The position numbers were made by a program, and so were the translations under genes. Shown here piece after piece: positions 23,450 through 35,106 of a DNA stretch of 64,000 bases. Each line of letters starts with the position of its first letter. Positions within the stretch are counted from its first letter, which is position 1. A model generated the notes under the pieces. The model searched no databases. It had not been told where the DNA came from and saw nothing but the letters and a program-made list of their open reading frames with translations. The stretch spans positions 30,283,501 through 30,347,500 of the forward strand of contig CP142457.1 of the NCBI GenBank assembly GCA_038049695.1, given 5' to 3'. Source of the DNA: Cinnamomum chago (lineage: Eukaryota; Streptophyta; Magnoliopsida; Laurales; Lauraceae).

Positions 23450-24169
23450 CCATCTGTCACGCCCCCGAACCGAAACCTCGGGGGCGGGAATGGGATTAAG
23501 CATAAAAATATTTTACTTCTCCCAGGATCCGCGTGTGTGAAGACAACACATTCTGAATATTTTGCGGAAGCATTTGTGGCATTGCGACCCGAAGTCCGTG
23601 GCCATCGGATTCCGCGTCGCACTCAACCTTTAGCACATAGCTATTATATCAAGGATCATATCAGACTGGAGTAACCATCACAATAAATTACAGAGCTGAC
23701 GGTAACAGGATATTACATTCCCAAATATGTTCAAGTTACAATTATCAATGTGCATAAATTAAGAATCCCAAGAAAAAGGCTAATAAAAGCCATACAACAA
23801 TAAGCTATAAACTACTACCCAAATGTGACGTAGCTCCGATGTCAGACTCAATGTCTACATGACATAGCCGACAAGACAACCTGCAAGGCATGGCTCCAAA
23901 GCCAACAAAACACTCAACTCGGGGCGAATAAATCTGAACCTGAGTACCAAAAGTAGTGGGTCAGACACGACGGTCTGGCAGGCGGATGAAGAGATCACAA
24001 ATATACTAAAGAATAAACATATAATAAATCATGCTAATCGATCAAGTGCTGCATATAATTAAACGGGTGCAAAGTCGGGAATCTCGGGGAAAACTTGTAT
24101 TCATTTCAAGCACGGGTGAAACATGAAGATCTAATAAAACACGTGTTCATTTACATCATCTATAAACAT

Positions 24170-24690
24170 AGATATTTGACAATCGGGTATTCACTTAAAA
24201 CATGTATAAACATAGTGGTTTGACAAAACAAACGTTCATTTGAAACTTAAGTAAAACACAAGTATACAACAAATCAAGTATTCATAGCAGTCTAGCAAAA
24301 CCAAAGTCCATTTGAAACATATGTAAAAATACGGATATTTAACAAACCGGGTGTTCATTTAAAACAGGTGTAACCAAGGAAATCTGACAAGACTAATGTT
24401 CATTTAAACCTATTCCAAAGTATGGATATTTAAACAAATCGGGTATCATGTAAGAATAGGTATAAACATAGGAATCTGGCAAAACAAGTGTCATCTAAAA
24501 CATATTTCAAGACAGGGATATTTAACAAATCGGGTATTCACTTAAAACATGTATAAACATCGGGGTCTAACAAAACGAGTGTCATTTAAAACACATTCCA
24601 AAGCATGGACATTTAATAACTCGGGTATTCATTTAAAACATGTGTAATCATATAACTCTAGCAAAACCATCGATCGTTAGAAACATTTCT
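24170..24690. repeat. Degenerate tandem array, unit about 110-125 bp
   Basis: Five or so units each carry AACAAATCGGGTATTCA followed by AAACATGTATAAACAT and CAAAACnAnTGTTCATTT. Divergence is substantial. It lies inside the solo LTR. There are no constant spacers or short identical repeats of the CRISPR type. Confidence 0.75.
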
Positions 24691-24950
24691 AAAAGCATGG
24701 GTATTCACCCAACTAGCATCCATTTAAAACCTGTGCATGTACAAAGAACAGAAAACAATATAATAATAACTGAATTTACATTGGAGAATATGAACACTTG
24801 TTTAGATAACAACTTTCATAAAGGAAACAAATCATATATCGGAAAACAAGTGAGCAATATAAAACATGTCGGGTATCCAAGGAATCGGGAACTGGCAAGA
24901 TGGCAACCACACGAAGCTAAGTCCTCTATCACTAAAGCGATAGAGCAATA

Positions 24951-25088
24951 ACTAGGCCCTGATCTCAGTCACTCGAGGTGAGGAGAAACAGGGGATCTCA
25001 TATCAATACATATACATATACTAGGCCCTGATCTCAGTCACTCGAGGTGAGGAGAAACAGGGGATCTCATGAATGCATATACATATAC
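24951..25088. repeat. 69-bp tandem duplication
   Basis: ACTAGGCCCTGATCTCAGTC starts both units (24951 and 25020). The first 50 bases are identical, so the duplication is recent relative to the LTR. Confidence 0.9.
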
Positions 25089-26019
25089 TATACATGACCA
25101 CGGTAGCGAGCCGGGCATCGGGGACCACAGTAGCAATCTGCGGTATCGGGACAAGACCACAGTAATAACCGGGTATCGGGGCGGGACCACGGTAGTAACC
25201 GGGTATCGGGATCCAAGCTGCAGCTGGCGGGACGGGAGGGGGATCTCCAAGTCGGTTGATCAGACCAACAGGGTTATCCAAGCTTAGTGGTGCCGACTCA
25301 TAGGTCAAATCCAATCGAGACAATGCAAGTAAATCAAGTATAAATACATAATCAAACGGGCAAGACGGGGGTGCACAAGGGCACACTAGCATTTCATATC
25401 GGGCAATACATGTCGGGACAAATAACTGTTACTAGTGTAACTTCAATGCTTTCGGGAAAACAAGTCATGTAATGCAAATCTCGGGAAAAGAGGTGAAACA
25501 ATGAACTATAACAATTTCGGGAAAAGTATTAATTTCAAGATCTATTTAAGTGAATAGGGGTCCCGTATGTCGATTATAATCATTACTTGGTACTCCTTGA
25601 GTTTGAAGACATCCCGGGCTCCTTATGCACTTTTACTACTTTAAAATCTTAACATGAGCTTATGGGTAGTACTAGATGTTACAATAGCAAGAATCAAGAT
25701 TATACACGGTCCATCCTAGGCATGACATTAATCCGGAACATCGAGCAACCGTTTCAGTCATCGAAAGGAATAGAATTAGCGATAACAAGGAAATAGACTT
25801 GTGTTTAGATATAACGAAGATATCGCGTCGTTCCATCCCGTTCAAGATTGAAATGGATTAACTTCGATGCCACCGAACCAACCGTGACGAGCATCGGCTC
25901 CAGACGCTCTCACATATGGTCGAGTGAGTCCGAGGAGGTTAGCCAAGGTCCACAAAGAAAAATAAACCTCGAAACCCACTGGACTCAAACTGAGTCCTCC
26001 GATCGGTCGGACCGAAGGT

Positions 26020-26225
26020 CCGATCGATTGGTCGAAATTTCTGTACCAGCGCCTTGAAACATTTCAGACAGGCCGCATCGCTCGAGCGAATCTAAGGGTT
26101 CGCTCGAGCGAACTCATCGGTCGAGCGGATATTTAAGTGCGTTCGAGCGACCAAGCTACTGGAATTCCCGTATCCCTTTCTGGACAGGTCGCTCGAGCGA
26201 ACTGTCATGGTCGCTCGAGCGAACT
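26020..26225. repeat. Palindrome cluster CGCTCGAGCG in solo LTR
   Basis: Perfect self-complementary TCGCTCGAGCGA occurs at 26078-26089, 26189-26200 and 26211-26222, and TTCGCTCGAGCGAA at 26099-26112. Degenerate copies lie at about 26118 and 26140. A related CGATCGGTCGGACCGA block precedes them at about 25998. Confidence 0.9.
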
Positions 26226-27761
26226 GTCCAGAAACTGAATTCTGGGCAGTTCATTTCCCCTCTTTCTCTTCCTTTTTACAACCCTCTTTCAACCATCTTT
26301 ATACATCAATTGAGGAGTCTAAAACTTGATTCAAATACCATCAAATGTTTCACAACCTCCATCACATTCCCCTCCATCAACATCACATTCAATCCAAGGA
26401 AAGCAAGAATGAAACCATTTCACATAAGATATAATTGGGACAAAACAAGAGGAATTAAGGCTATGAACCATCACATATCTATGACAATGAATGTACTATC
26501 AAGGCTCTTCATGAGCATTCATTTCAAGTCAAAGTAATAAATAAACATGTAGGGAGAAACAATAAAATCAACCACATTTCTATAAAACCATATGAGCAAA
26601 CTTTGACCAAATAAAATGCATACCTTTCTACGAGATTTAACAAGAGAGAAAAACCCATGAATATGCATTTCAAAATCACTAGAATGTGGCAAGAAACATA
26701 TGTGAAAACATATATCAAATTATCAAGAATAAGTAACAAAATTTAGGATTTCTCATAAAACTTTGATAACATTAAAACCATCCATTCATCCACTTGCCTT
26801 TGACTCTAATCAAGCAAATCAAGCTCCTAATCACCTCTCAAGCTCAAGATCCACAATCTCTACAAAAACCCCCAAAAAGCCCTAAAATGGGTTAAACAAA
26901 GAATGAAAATGAAAGAGCATTCAATAATACAAATGGAGCTTCTCAAGAGCTAGAGGAACACTAATCTAGGAGATGGGAAGAATCACTTACTTGGAAGGTC
27001 CTCTAATGGACAAGGTAAGCTCAAGGAAAGTCTTGTGATGGAGGGTTCTCTTCACAAATGGTATCAATGGGGAGCTTGCAAGATGGGGAAGAAGATGATG
27101 AGTTCCATTTCTTGGTTGATGCCAATCTTGGTGTGGATTAGAGATGAAGAAGCAAGAAGAAGAAGAAGAAGTTGCAAGAAAAGCCCTAGGCTCAGCTGGA
27201 ACAATGGAGAATGGAGTGAATGAAGGAGATGGGTTCCCCTTATAAACAAGTGAGGTTTGGGCCCCACAACTTAAGGGACTTGGGTGGCTGAAATCATCTA
27301 ATTCGGGACCTCGGATGGATTCGACGAAGAAGGAAGAAATGATCGTCGAAATATCTAGTTTCCAAAAAGTGTATGTTTCGCGGGTTTCGAGAATATCGAG
27401 TTTTGGGTACAGATTTGGTGTGAAAAGACTATTTTGCCCTCAAGGCCAAGAAATCGGTTTTTGGGTTCTCAAATGGATACGAGATCAACATGAAAGTTGT
27501 AGGATTCCTCAAGATGAATGCAACGGGCCAAAAACACAATACGAAACCAATCGGAAAAATCTCACAAGAAAATGCAAAGCCGAAAAGGGAACCCCCAAAG
27601 GGCCCCACAAGCTACCAAAGCACTCAAAAGCCCAAAACTAGAAGAAAAACCCTTCTAGCTCACAAACTCAACCCAACAACTACTAATCCCACTAAAAGAA
27701 ACTAATCCACAAATAAAAAAACACTAATCCGAGATATTAGGGGTCGGGTTCTCACACCATG

Positions 27762-29153
27762 CCATTCATCAACTGAAGCGATAATATAAGCAGAAGAATA
27801 TGCAATATTATTATTGACAATATTCAGTTTAAACATATTCTCACATGCATAACCCTTACCCACAAATACACCTTTCTTGGTGATCACAAATTGGTCGGAT
27901 TCTATAACCTGTTTAAATCCGGCCTTATTCAGAAGATAACCAGACACAAGGTTCTTTCTTAATTCTGGTGCATGAAAGACGTTCAGTAATGTTACTGTCT
28001 TCCCGGAAGTGAACTGAATTTCAACCTTCCCTTTACCAATTACTTGAGTAGTAACGGTAGTTCCCAGAGCGAGTTTACAATCATTCGTGACCTTCTCATA
28101 GGTCTTGAACAGATTTCTGTCAAAAGTGACATGGTTGGTTGCACCAGTGTCAATCCACCATCCTTCGCTCTTTGCTGTGCTGATAGTATTTACCTCAGAA
28201 ATAACAGCAACAAACTGTTCGGCTTCAGCAACATTAGCTTGAGGCTTGGTTGCTTGATATTGTTGTGGACCTTTTTTCCGGTGACGACATTCTCTTGCAA
28301 AGTGTCCAGGCTTGCCACAAACAAAGCAACTGCCTTTAGCCTGTGGCTTGACAGTCCCTTGATTTTTGTTCTGGCCTTGATTACTGAACTTTTTGTTCTG
28401 GTTTTGCTTCGAATTCTTCCTGTTAAAGGAAGGATTAGACTGCTTATTCCTGCTCAGATTTTGGTCAAATTTCCCTTTCTTTTCACCATCACCTTGTGAT
28501 TTAGATTCAGCTAAGTTTATTCTGCCACCATTCTCAGCCAAATCCTTCTGATCACTATTTCGGGCTTCTTCCTCAATTCTCAAGTAGCGCTGAAGGCGCT
28601 CCAAAGAATAGTCCCTTCTCTTGTGTCAAAGGGTTTTCTGTATATCCTTCCAAGTGGGTGGTAGTTTTTCAATAACTGTAGCCACTTGGAACTGTTCATC
28701 GATTCGGATCCCTTCTTTAACAACTTCATTAACAATAGTTTGTAAATCATGTACTTGCGGAAGAATGGGTTTGTCATCTACCATCTTGAAATTCAGATAG
28801 CGACCAACCGCATATTTCTTAGCTCCAGACTCCTCTGTTTTATATTTTTTATCAAGATCTCTCCAGAGGTCTTTAGCAGATCGGGCTTCAGAATACATGT
28901 TATAGATGTTGTCTGCTACAAGGTTTAAGATATGGCTCTTGCACAGGTAATCGTTTTCTTTCCATTTCTTTCGTGCATAAGAGCCACCTGGTCCTTCTTC
29001 ACGATCAGGGCATGGTTCGGTAAGGACATATGCAATTTTCAAAGATGTCAGCAGAAATAAGACTTTCTGCTGCCAACGTCGAAAATTAGATCCATCAAAG
29101 TTATCCAACCGAACTAGGTCCTGGTGCGTGAACTTGATAGCAGAAGTAGCCAT
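27762..29153 (-). pseudogene. Copia-2 gag-protease part with one nonsense codon
   Basis: The ATG is at 29153 (MATSAIKFTHQDLVRLDNFD). The capsid region follows to about residue 175. A TGA at 28628-28626, where the frame otherwise continues directly (DIQKTL stop HKRRDYSLERL), suggests a CGA-to-TGA change. Next come a zinc knuckle (CFVCGKPGHFAREC) and protease with an intact WWIDTGATNHVTF active site. The frame runs into the solo LTR at 27756. Apart from the TGA and the insertion, this copy appears complete. Confidence 0.9.
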
Positions 29154-29181
29154 AGCAGGAGAGAGGAGATCGTCCTAAAAT

Positions 29182-30089
29182 TGTAGAAACTACTGGCTAC
29201 AGAGCAGATGGTTCTGTAAAACAGAATGTAAATGGAACAAAAGTACCCGATTGAAGAAGGCTGCAACTGTGACTTGTAGGCGGAAAAAGAAGAGCGTTGA
29301 TCAGCAACTGCAGCAGATCTGTGACCGAGGCACGTCTGATGACGCTCTCTTTAGGACGAGTTCCGCCCCCTGGATTCTATTCCCAGTTGCGAAGGTTCTC
29401 AGCAGAACTGCCCCCAAGATACAACGGCCTTCTCGCTTCAGGCTCTGGTCGCAACTCAGGCCCGAATATAGCAGACTCCCTTTTGTTAATGCTCAGAGAG
29501 AAAAAACAGAGAGAAGAAGAAGAAGAGGAAAACGATTTTTTTTTCTTCTTTTCAAATGCGCAGATGGCCCTAATATATATTGGATTAGTAGTCCGTTGGG
29601 CCATATTTAATCCACATTAAAACAGTGATTAATCCACATTAATTCACAACGTTTAAAAACAGGTTTAAAATCAGCGATTAAAACAGTTTAATTTCACAAC
29701 GTTAACAGCGATTAAAGCAAGGTTTAAAATCATCATTAAAAATAATGGCAAAAGGTTGCCATTTCTATATCATTGCACCCCCCCTGCGCGCGATATACAC
29801 GCAGGATGAGCGTCGCGGACGCACGCCCGGTTAAACGTTTTCCGGACCCAGCACCCCGGGTTGGGCCTGGCTCGCGTGCGCACATAGGGCCCATGGCAAA
29901 ATCCTTCAAAGATTCTTAAAATGTAAAGGAATGAAAACACATATAAACCCACCTCAAAAGTTGAACTTGAGCAATGTGGGATGTGTTGTTTTCCATAAGC
30001 CTATACAACCCATAAAGCAACAAGAGAAAAGACAAAACAACTTTTTACAAAAACCACCTTTAGAATGTTTTGAAACTAAAAACCCAACA
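29182..30089 (-). repeat. Copia-2 5' LTR
   Basis: It pairs with 19507-20392 and has the same TG...CA ends. It carries about 58 extra bp (about 29608-29665) absent from the other LTR. Gag's ATG lies only 28 bases beyond its inner end, leaving no room for a normal leader. Confidence 0.95.
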
Positions 30090-30094
30090 GGTGG

Positions 30095-31912
30095 ACCATC
30101 TAATGACCACCAATTTATCCAAAACCATTCAAGAATTTGAGCATTTCTGGATTTTTGGAAACTAATAAACCAAGAATGGGAGTGCTTGGAGTTTTGTTGG
30201 AGAAGAACATATTCCCAAGCATTCATATGATCCCTGTAGTTGTATGGCCATTGTTTTTTATTGGGGCTTTGAACCATCCATGTGGAGGACCAATTGTTTT
30301 GCTAGCCTTTAGGAGAGAGGATATGAAGAATTTTTAGTTTAGAAAAGGCTATTTCTCCATCTTTTGTGGTATGGGTTAAAATAGCACTATTGGTCTATTC
30401 AAGGATTGCTTCATAGAATTTACGGGTAAGAGATTGTAATTTGGGTAGAAAATGCATATTTTGGAGGAAGATCTTTGATGCAATTTGTTCTTTAGGATGG
30501 CCTGTAAGAAAAGCATCAAGAGGAACAATCCGGAATTCACTATTGAGTTGATATTGAGAATCTTTATTGATGGGTTTTGCGAGGGGTGAGGATTTATTGG
30601 AGACAATGAATTCACTCTTATTGTCTAATTGTCTTCCTTTTTTTTTCATCTTTTTGTAATTTCCTCTGCCCTGTAAAAATTCGCGAGAGAGAAAATCAGG
30701 TAAAGAATTTGAAGATCCTTTTATAAATTCAATTTCAAAATCATATATTGAAAGAAAAGCTTGCCAACGAGCAAAGATTTTTTTTATGCAAGGTTTTTGA
30801 CATCTTTTTCTAAAACTTCTTTTGCAGGTTTACAATTAATGTGTAAAAGAAATTTTTTTATTCAAAACATCACTTTGAAATTTGAGGATGCATGAGACTA
30901 TTGCTAAAATTTCTTTCTTTATTGTGGAATAATTTTGTTGAGTTAGATTCCAAGATCCATTTGTAAAACGAACAATCTGTTCGTTGTTATCTTTTTTGCT
31001 AAAGAAGGATACCTCCATAGCCTTTTTCAGAGGCATCAGTTTGAATGATTTTGAAAAGATTAGGATTTGCTATATTTAAGCAGGGAAGAATTTTGACCTT
31101 TTCTTTGATTTTCCGAACAGCTAATGTGTGAGATCCAGACCATTCTTCTTTATTGTCTTTCAAAAGGCGCTTTTGAAGGAGTGTTCGCTCGGTTGCAAGA
31201 TTCTTGAAGAAATTGGAGACATAATTTAAGCAACCTAAGAATCTTTGTAATTGAACAATGTCCTTGATTTCACCAGGGAATTTGTCCTTGAATTACGCAA
31301 TTAATTGGAGTAATAGTTTGATTCTTTATTTTGTAACCAAGGAATCTGATTTCAGTTTGACATAATATTATTTTTCTTTGGGATAGGACAAGACCATTGG
31401 ATTTGATTAGTTCATAAAAGATTGAAAGATGTTTCCAATGTTGTTCGATCCTCTTAGAGAAAATTAAGATATCATCGATGTAGACAATAGAAAATTTTTC
31501 GTAAGGGTGAAATATCATGATCCTTTGGAATTCAGAAGGTGCATTTTTTAGGCCAAAAGGCATTACACTCCATTCTTAATGAGCAAAGGAAACAATGAAT
31601 GTTGTTTTATAACGATCCTCTTCTTGGATTTGGATTTGCCAAAATCTAGACTTTAGATCAAATTTTGAGAAAATATTTGCTCCATAAAGTCGATTTATTA
31701 AATCATGTTTATTTGGGATAGGGTATCTTATAGATAAAAGGACTTCATTTAAAGGTTTATAATTTATTACGAGTCATGGAGCTCCTCTTTCTAATTTTGT
31801 TGCATTTTCAACATAGAAAGTTGCACAACTCCAAGGAGTTTACGGATTATATTTTTTGGAGAGTAAATCCTTGATTTCTTTATCGCAAAGATCTAATAAA
31901 TGAGATTCCATT
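30095..31912 (-). pseudogene. Endogenous pararetrovirus fragment A: RT, RNase H and C-terminal domain
   Basis: Minus-strand RT motifs are present: KYNP/VENATKLERGAP region at about 31790-31860, KFDLKSRFWQIQI, MPFGLKNAPSEFQ (31563) and the catalytic IVYIDDILIFS at about 31480. RNase H follows, with QTDAS near 31060 and NYSTIKKEILAIV near 30910. A Trp-rich C-terminal segment ends at 30095. RT with YIDD and MPFGLKNAPSEFQ is caulimovirid-like rather than gypsy or copia. Multiple stops and frameshifts make it a dead fossil. It ends abruptly at about 31912 against a copia fragment. The closest genus (petuvirus or florendovirus type) is a guess. Confidence 0.85.
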
Positions 31913-32427
31913 CAGGCTGGTCTAGCCTTTTTTGGGACGTTTACCTTAGGAAATGCAGCCGTCTCTTGGAAATCTAAAAAACAAACGCGTATATCCCAAT
32001 CCACTATGGACTCGGAGATCATTGGTATGGCTTTAGCTAGAGAAGAAGCAGAATGGTTGAAGAACCTATTGACCGACATTCCCTTGTGGAATAAACCGGT
32101 ACCATCCATATTGCTCCTTGACGACTTAAGGTCTGCAATAGACAAGATAAGTAACAAGACCTATAATGGTAAATCCAGGCATATTTGTCTGAGGCGAAAT
32201 TTGTTAAGACACTTAACCAAGCAAGGAGTAATTGCAATTGATTTTGAGATCGATGCATAATTTGGTCGATCCACTAACTAAGGGACTCGCTAAAGAGCGA
32301 GTAACCTCTACATCGAGGAGAATGGGACTTAAGCCTAAAAAAGGACAAGTCACCAATAACGGACACCCAACCCGTTTGATTGGAGATCCCACGGGACGGG
32401 TTCAATGGAAAAAACGAAGTTATCTTT
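31913..32427 (+). pseudogene. Copia 3'-end fragment: RNase H tail
   Basis: The plus frames read [40 protein letters not shown] and, after a frame change near 32235, [15 protein letters not shown]. This is the C-terminal end of copia RNase H, related to but distinct from Copia-2. Everything upstream (gag to RT) is missing at the joint with the pararetrovirus. The fragment ends where the next LTR starts. Confidence 0.85.
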
Positions 32428-33784
32428 TGTAAGGACCCGTTCCTAGGAATACCTAGTGGGACCCAATTTGACCAAGCCAACCATAGGTTATCCTATTTAA
32501 TAGGCGATTAGTATGAGAAGTTAGTAATTTCTCATTAATTAAACCTAGTTTATAGGATTGAGACCCTTGTGAGATTAATAGTACTTTTCTTAGAATTAAT
32601 TAACCAATTAGAGGCCTTAGTTGTAATCCTAATTATAGATGTGTTTCCCTTAGAGAGTGGTGCAATTTATCTTAGAATGACCAAACTACTTATGGCCTAA
32701 CCCATTAGCCCATTTATCATATGAGGGTACTCTAGTCTTTCCTACCACACATTTTCCCTCCTTTTTGGAAATCCCAATACCATAAATGACCTTGGCTCCT
32801 TTATTCTCTACCAAGTAAACATGGGCACTTTTGTCATAATAAATAGCCTACCTTTATTGCCCTTAGGCTCCTTTATTCACAACCACTCATTTGAGAATAC
32901 TTTAGTCATTATATGTGAATACCTAAAGTACCCGAGTCCTTATCCTTTATTTCTATTGGCAACCAAGGACCCTTTGGTAATTCCATTTTAACCTTCCCTA
33001 AATACCCTCATCCTTATCCTAAACTTACACTAGCAAGAGAGGGCATTTTAGACTATAACCCAACCAACCCCTATAAAAGAAACCCCTCTTATCTCTTCCT
33101 CTCATTTCACTACCATCTCTCTCTTTCTAAGTTAGAGATTAGGGTCTCTCTCTCTAAATCCTAGCCCTCCAATTATTAAAAGCTAGAGCCTCATCTACAT
33201 CTAGCCATCTACAAGCCAAGGAGCTTATCTCATCTCCTAGATCTCTCTCTCCTCTCCAAGTAAAGGTAATCTCCTTCTCCCTTTTTCCATTTCCTTGTAA
33301 AATAGTCTTTTCTCTTAGATTTCTCTTTCTTATGTATTTCTCTCTTTGGGAATGGGTGTAGAGATTGTGGATTCAGCTATTGAGGTGATCTTAGAGCTAT
33401 TGGAGTGGAGCTCAAGCTATTTGAGGAGCTTTCTTCCTAATTAGGCAAGTACACATGCTTAGATTCTCTAATTTAAGTGATTAATATGCTTAGATTGTTA
33501 ATACTATCTTTTATAGCTATTTAGTATGATTTCTGTATTTAGATGGTTGATTGGATGGTATTATGCATGGATTGTGGTTCAAAGCTCTTTTTTCATATGT
33601 GTTGTTGGCCATTAATGGATGGGAATCCATCATTTGGAAGATCAATGGCCCATTTGTGATGACGTCATGATGTGGGAGGTGTGTTTGATGTATGGAAGTG
33701 ATTGGTGAAAATCTGAGATTCATTTGATGGGGTTTTGATGAAAATGAATGAGGACAAAATCATATAAATATATGAATTTCGTGT

Positions 33785-34110
33785 GTACCTGGTCGACCTG
33801 TTCACCCAGGATGTCGACCGGGCACACAGGGGACTCTTCCCCCAACTGAGAGCAGAATGGTCACAGGGTACAGAAACCCAGTGTACCCGGTTGACAGGCC
33901 GAGAGGCCCGGTCGACCCGGGACACTGTAGTACCCCTCACCTGCCAGATGTTTGTAGAAATTCCCGCAGTTTACCCAGTCGACCGAGGTACCCTCCAGGT
34001 CGACCGAGAACACTGTAAAATGTGATTTCTGTCTCCCAGTTAGCTGTCCACTTCCACAGTGTAGCAGGTTGACCCGTGTACCCATGATGTCGACCCGGTA
34101 CACTGTAAAT
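33785..34110. repeat. GGTCGACC palindrome cluster in Gypsy-2 LTR
   Basis: GGTCGACC or GTCGAC occurs at 33791-33798, 33813-33819, 33910-33917, 33978-33983, 33998-34005 and 34089-34094, with GGTTGAC variants between. They are often followed 15-25 bases later by ACACTGTA. Confidence 0.9.
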
Positions 34111-34984
34111 AATGATTTTTCATATTTAGTTTCCTTTTATGATCTGATCATGTGTCGGCCCTGTTGACCTTCCATTTGGACTGTTTGGGATACGCGAGAC
34201 ACGAGTCAAGGGCCGGGCTTAACCTTGACCCGTGTAGCCGCCTAAGTAGGGTCTTGGGTTGTCAACGGAACCCGATTCAATGGTTATGGATGTCTTCTGA
34301 TGCTAAATACCTACAAGAGCACCAAAGATACTTAATAAGCATCTGAGACTCCGTGATCACTGTCTTAGGTGAAGTGACCCTGGACCTGAAGAGAGGGGCA
34401 GTGATTACCGATGGATTTGTGATATTTGGCATTTATATTGTGGAAACGGACACTATGTATGGCCGGTAGGTCCGAACCTTGGATATAGACTTCGAGAGGT
34501 ATTATAAATCAGGGCATTGTACTTAGACTCTGATCCACGATCACAATTCATATTGGATGAAATGTCAGGACATGGCACTTGAAGTCCTAACCTGTAATAT
34601 TGGGAACTTAACGGTAGATACTAATAGACGAACTGTATAATGAGATAGTACTAATTAAGCGTATAAAGAAGCGGAATTTATAAGGGTATGCATTATTAGC
34701 TGTTGAGAATCACAAGGATGGATTAACTATACCCAAACTTCGTGCCTCGTACCCTTGACTATTATCATCTCATATTAAGGATAATGAGGCTATCCAGTTC
34801 GGAGTACCCCCACCTAGTGATCCGTAGGATTTATGGGTGTACGATTGGTCTGCCGAGGGTTATGATGCCGACATCAACATTGATATTGAGTATTGAATGA
34901 TTGAGATGTGGTTGAGTACAGTAGATACCGATGGTGATCGGGTACCGAGACCGCCGGCATTCGGACCGGGTACATGTGGATGGA

Positions 34985-35106
34985 TGTTGAGGTAGATCTA
35001 GCACGTAAGACCAATGACTGGGACTTGGCAGTGGCTATGGATGAGTGTTGAGGTAGATCTAGCATGTAAGACCAAGGGCTGGAACTTGGCAGTGGCTATG
35101 GACATT
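34985..35106. repeat. 61-bp tandem duplication
   Basis: Both units start TGTTGAGGTAGATCTAGCA (34985 and 35046) and differ at a handful of positions. Confidence 0.88.

Larger units (their letters stand above)
23455..27756 (-). mobile_element. 4.3-kb solo LTR (chromovirus-type) nested in Copia-2
   Basis: On the minus strand it runs from TGTGAGAACCCGACCCC to GGTTCGGGGGCGTGACA, typical ends of long plant gypsy LTRs. The flanks CCATC (23450-23454) and CCATG (27757-27761) are a 5-bp TSD with one change. Excising it with one TSD restores the Copia-2 codons for Trp-His-Gly-Arg-Leu-Gly-His. No gag, pol, primer site or second LTR lies inside, so it is most simply a solo LTR. It contains a roughly 120-bp tandem array, a 69-bp duplication and a palindrome cluster. 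Confidence 0.85.
19502..30094 (-). mobile_element. Copia-2: near-complete copia element, minus strand
   Basis: LTRs at 19507-20392 and 29182-30089 bound the element, and GGTGG flanks it on both sides (19502-19506 and 30090-30094) as a perfect 5-bp TSD. It encodes gag, protease, integrase, RT and RNase H in copia order. Only one in-frame stop is seen (28628-28626), plus a nested 4.3-kb solo LTR. The LTRs differ by about 11 substitutions and two indels over roughly 840 aligned bases by eye, so insertion is fairly recent. It split the pararetrovirus. Confidence 0.96.

Noticed and set aside
23450..23622. N-terminal 50 or so codons of the 902-codon minus-strand open frame ending at 20914
   Set aside because: They lie inside the solo LTR (its GGGGGCGTGACA end). 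The true polyprotein continues at 27762 on the other side of the insertion, so this start is an artefact of read-through into LTR sequence.
24170..24690. Regularly spaced repeats suggestive of a CRISPR array
   Set aside because: Units are long, diverged and contiguous with no unique spacers, they lie inside a plant LTR, and the genome is eukaryotic.
33783..34103. Overlapping plus and minus ORFs of about 80 codons rich in Val-Asp-Arg
   Set aside because: They are translations of the GGTCGACC palindrome cluster in the Gypsy-2 LTR, open on both strands because of its composition.
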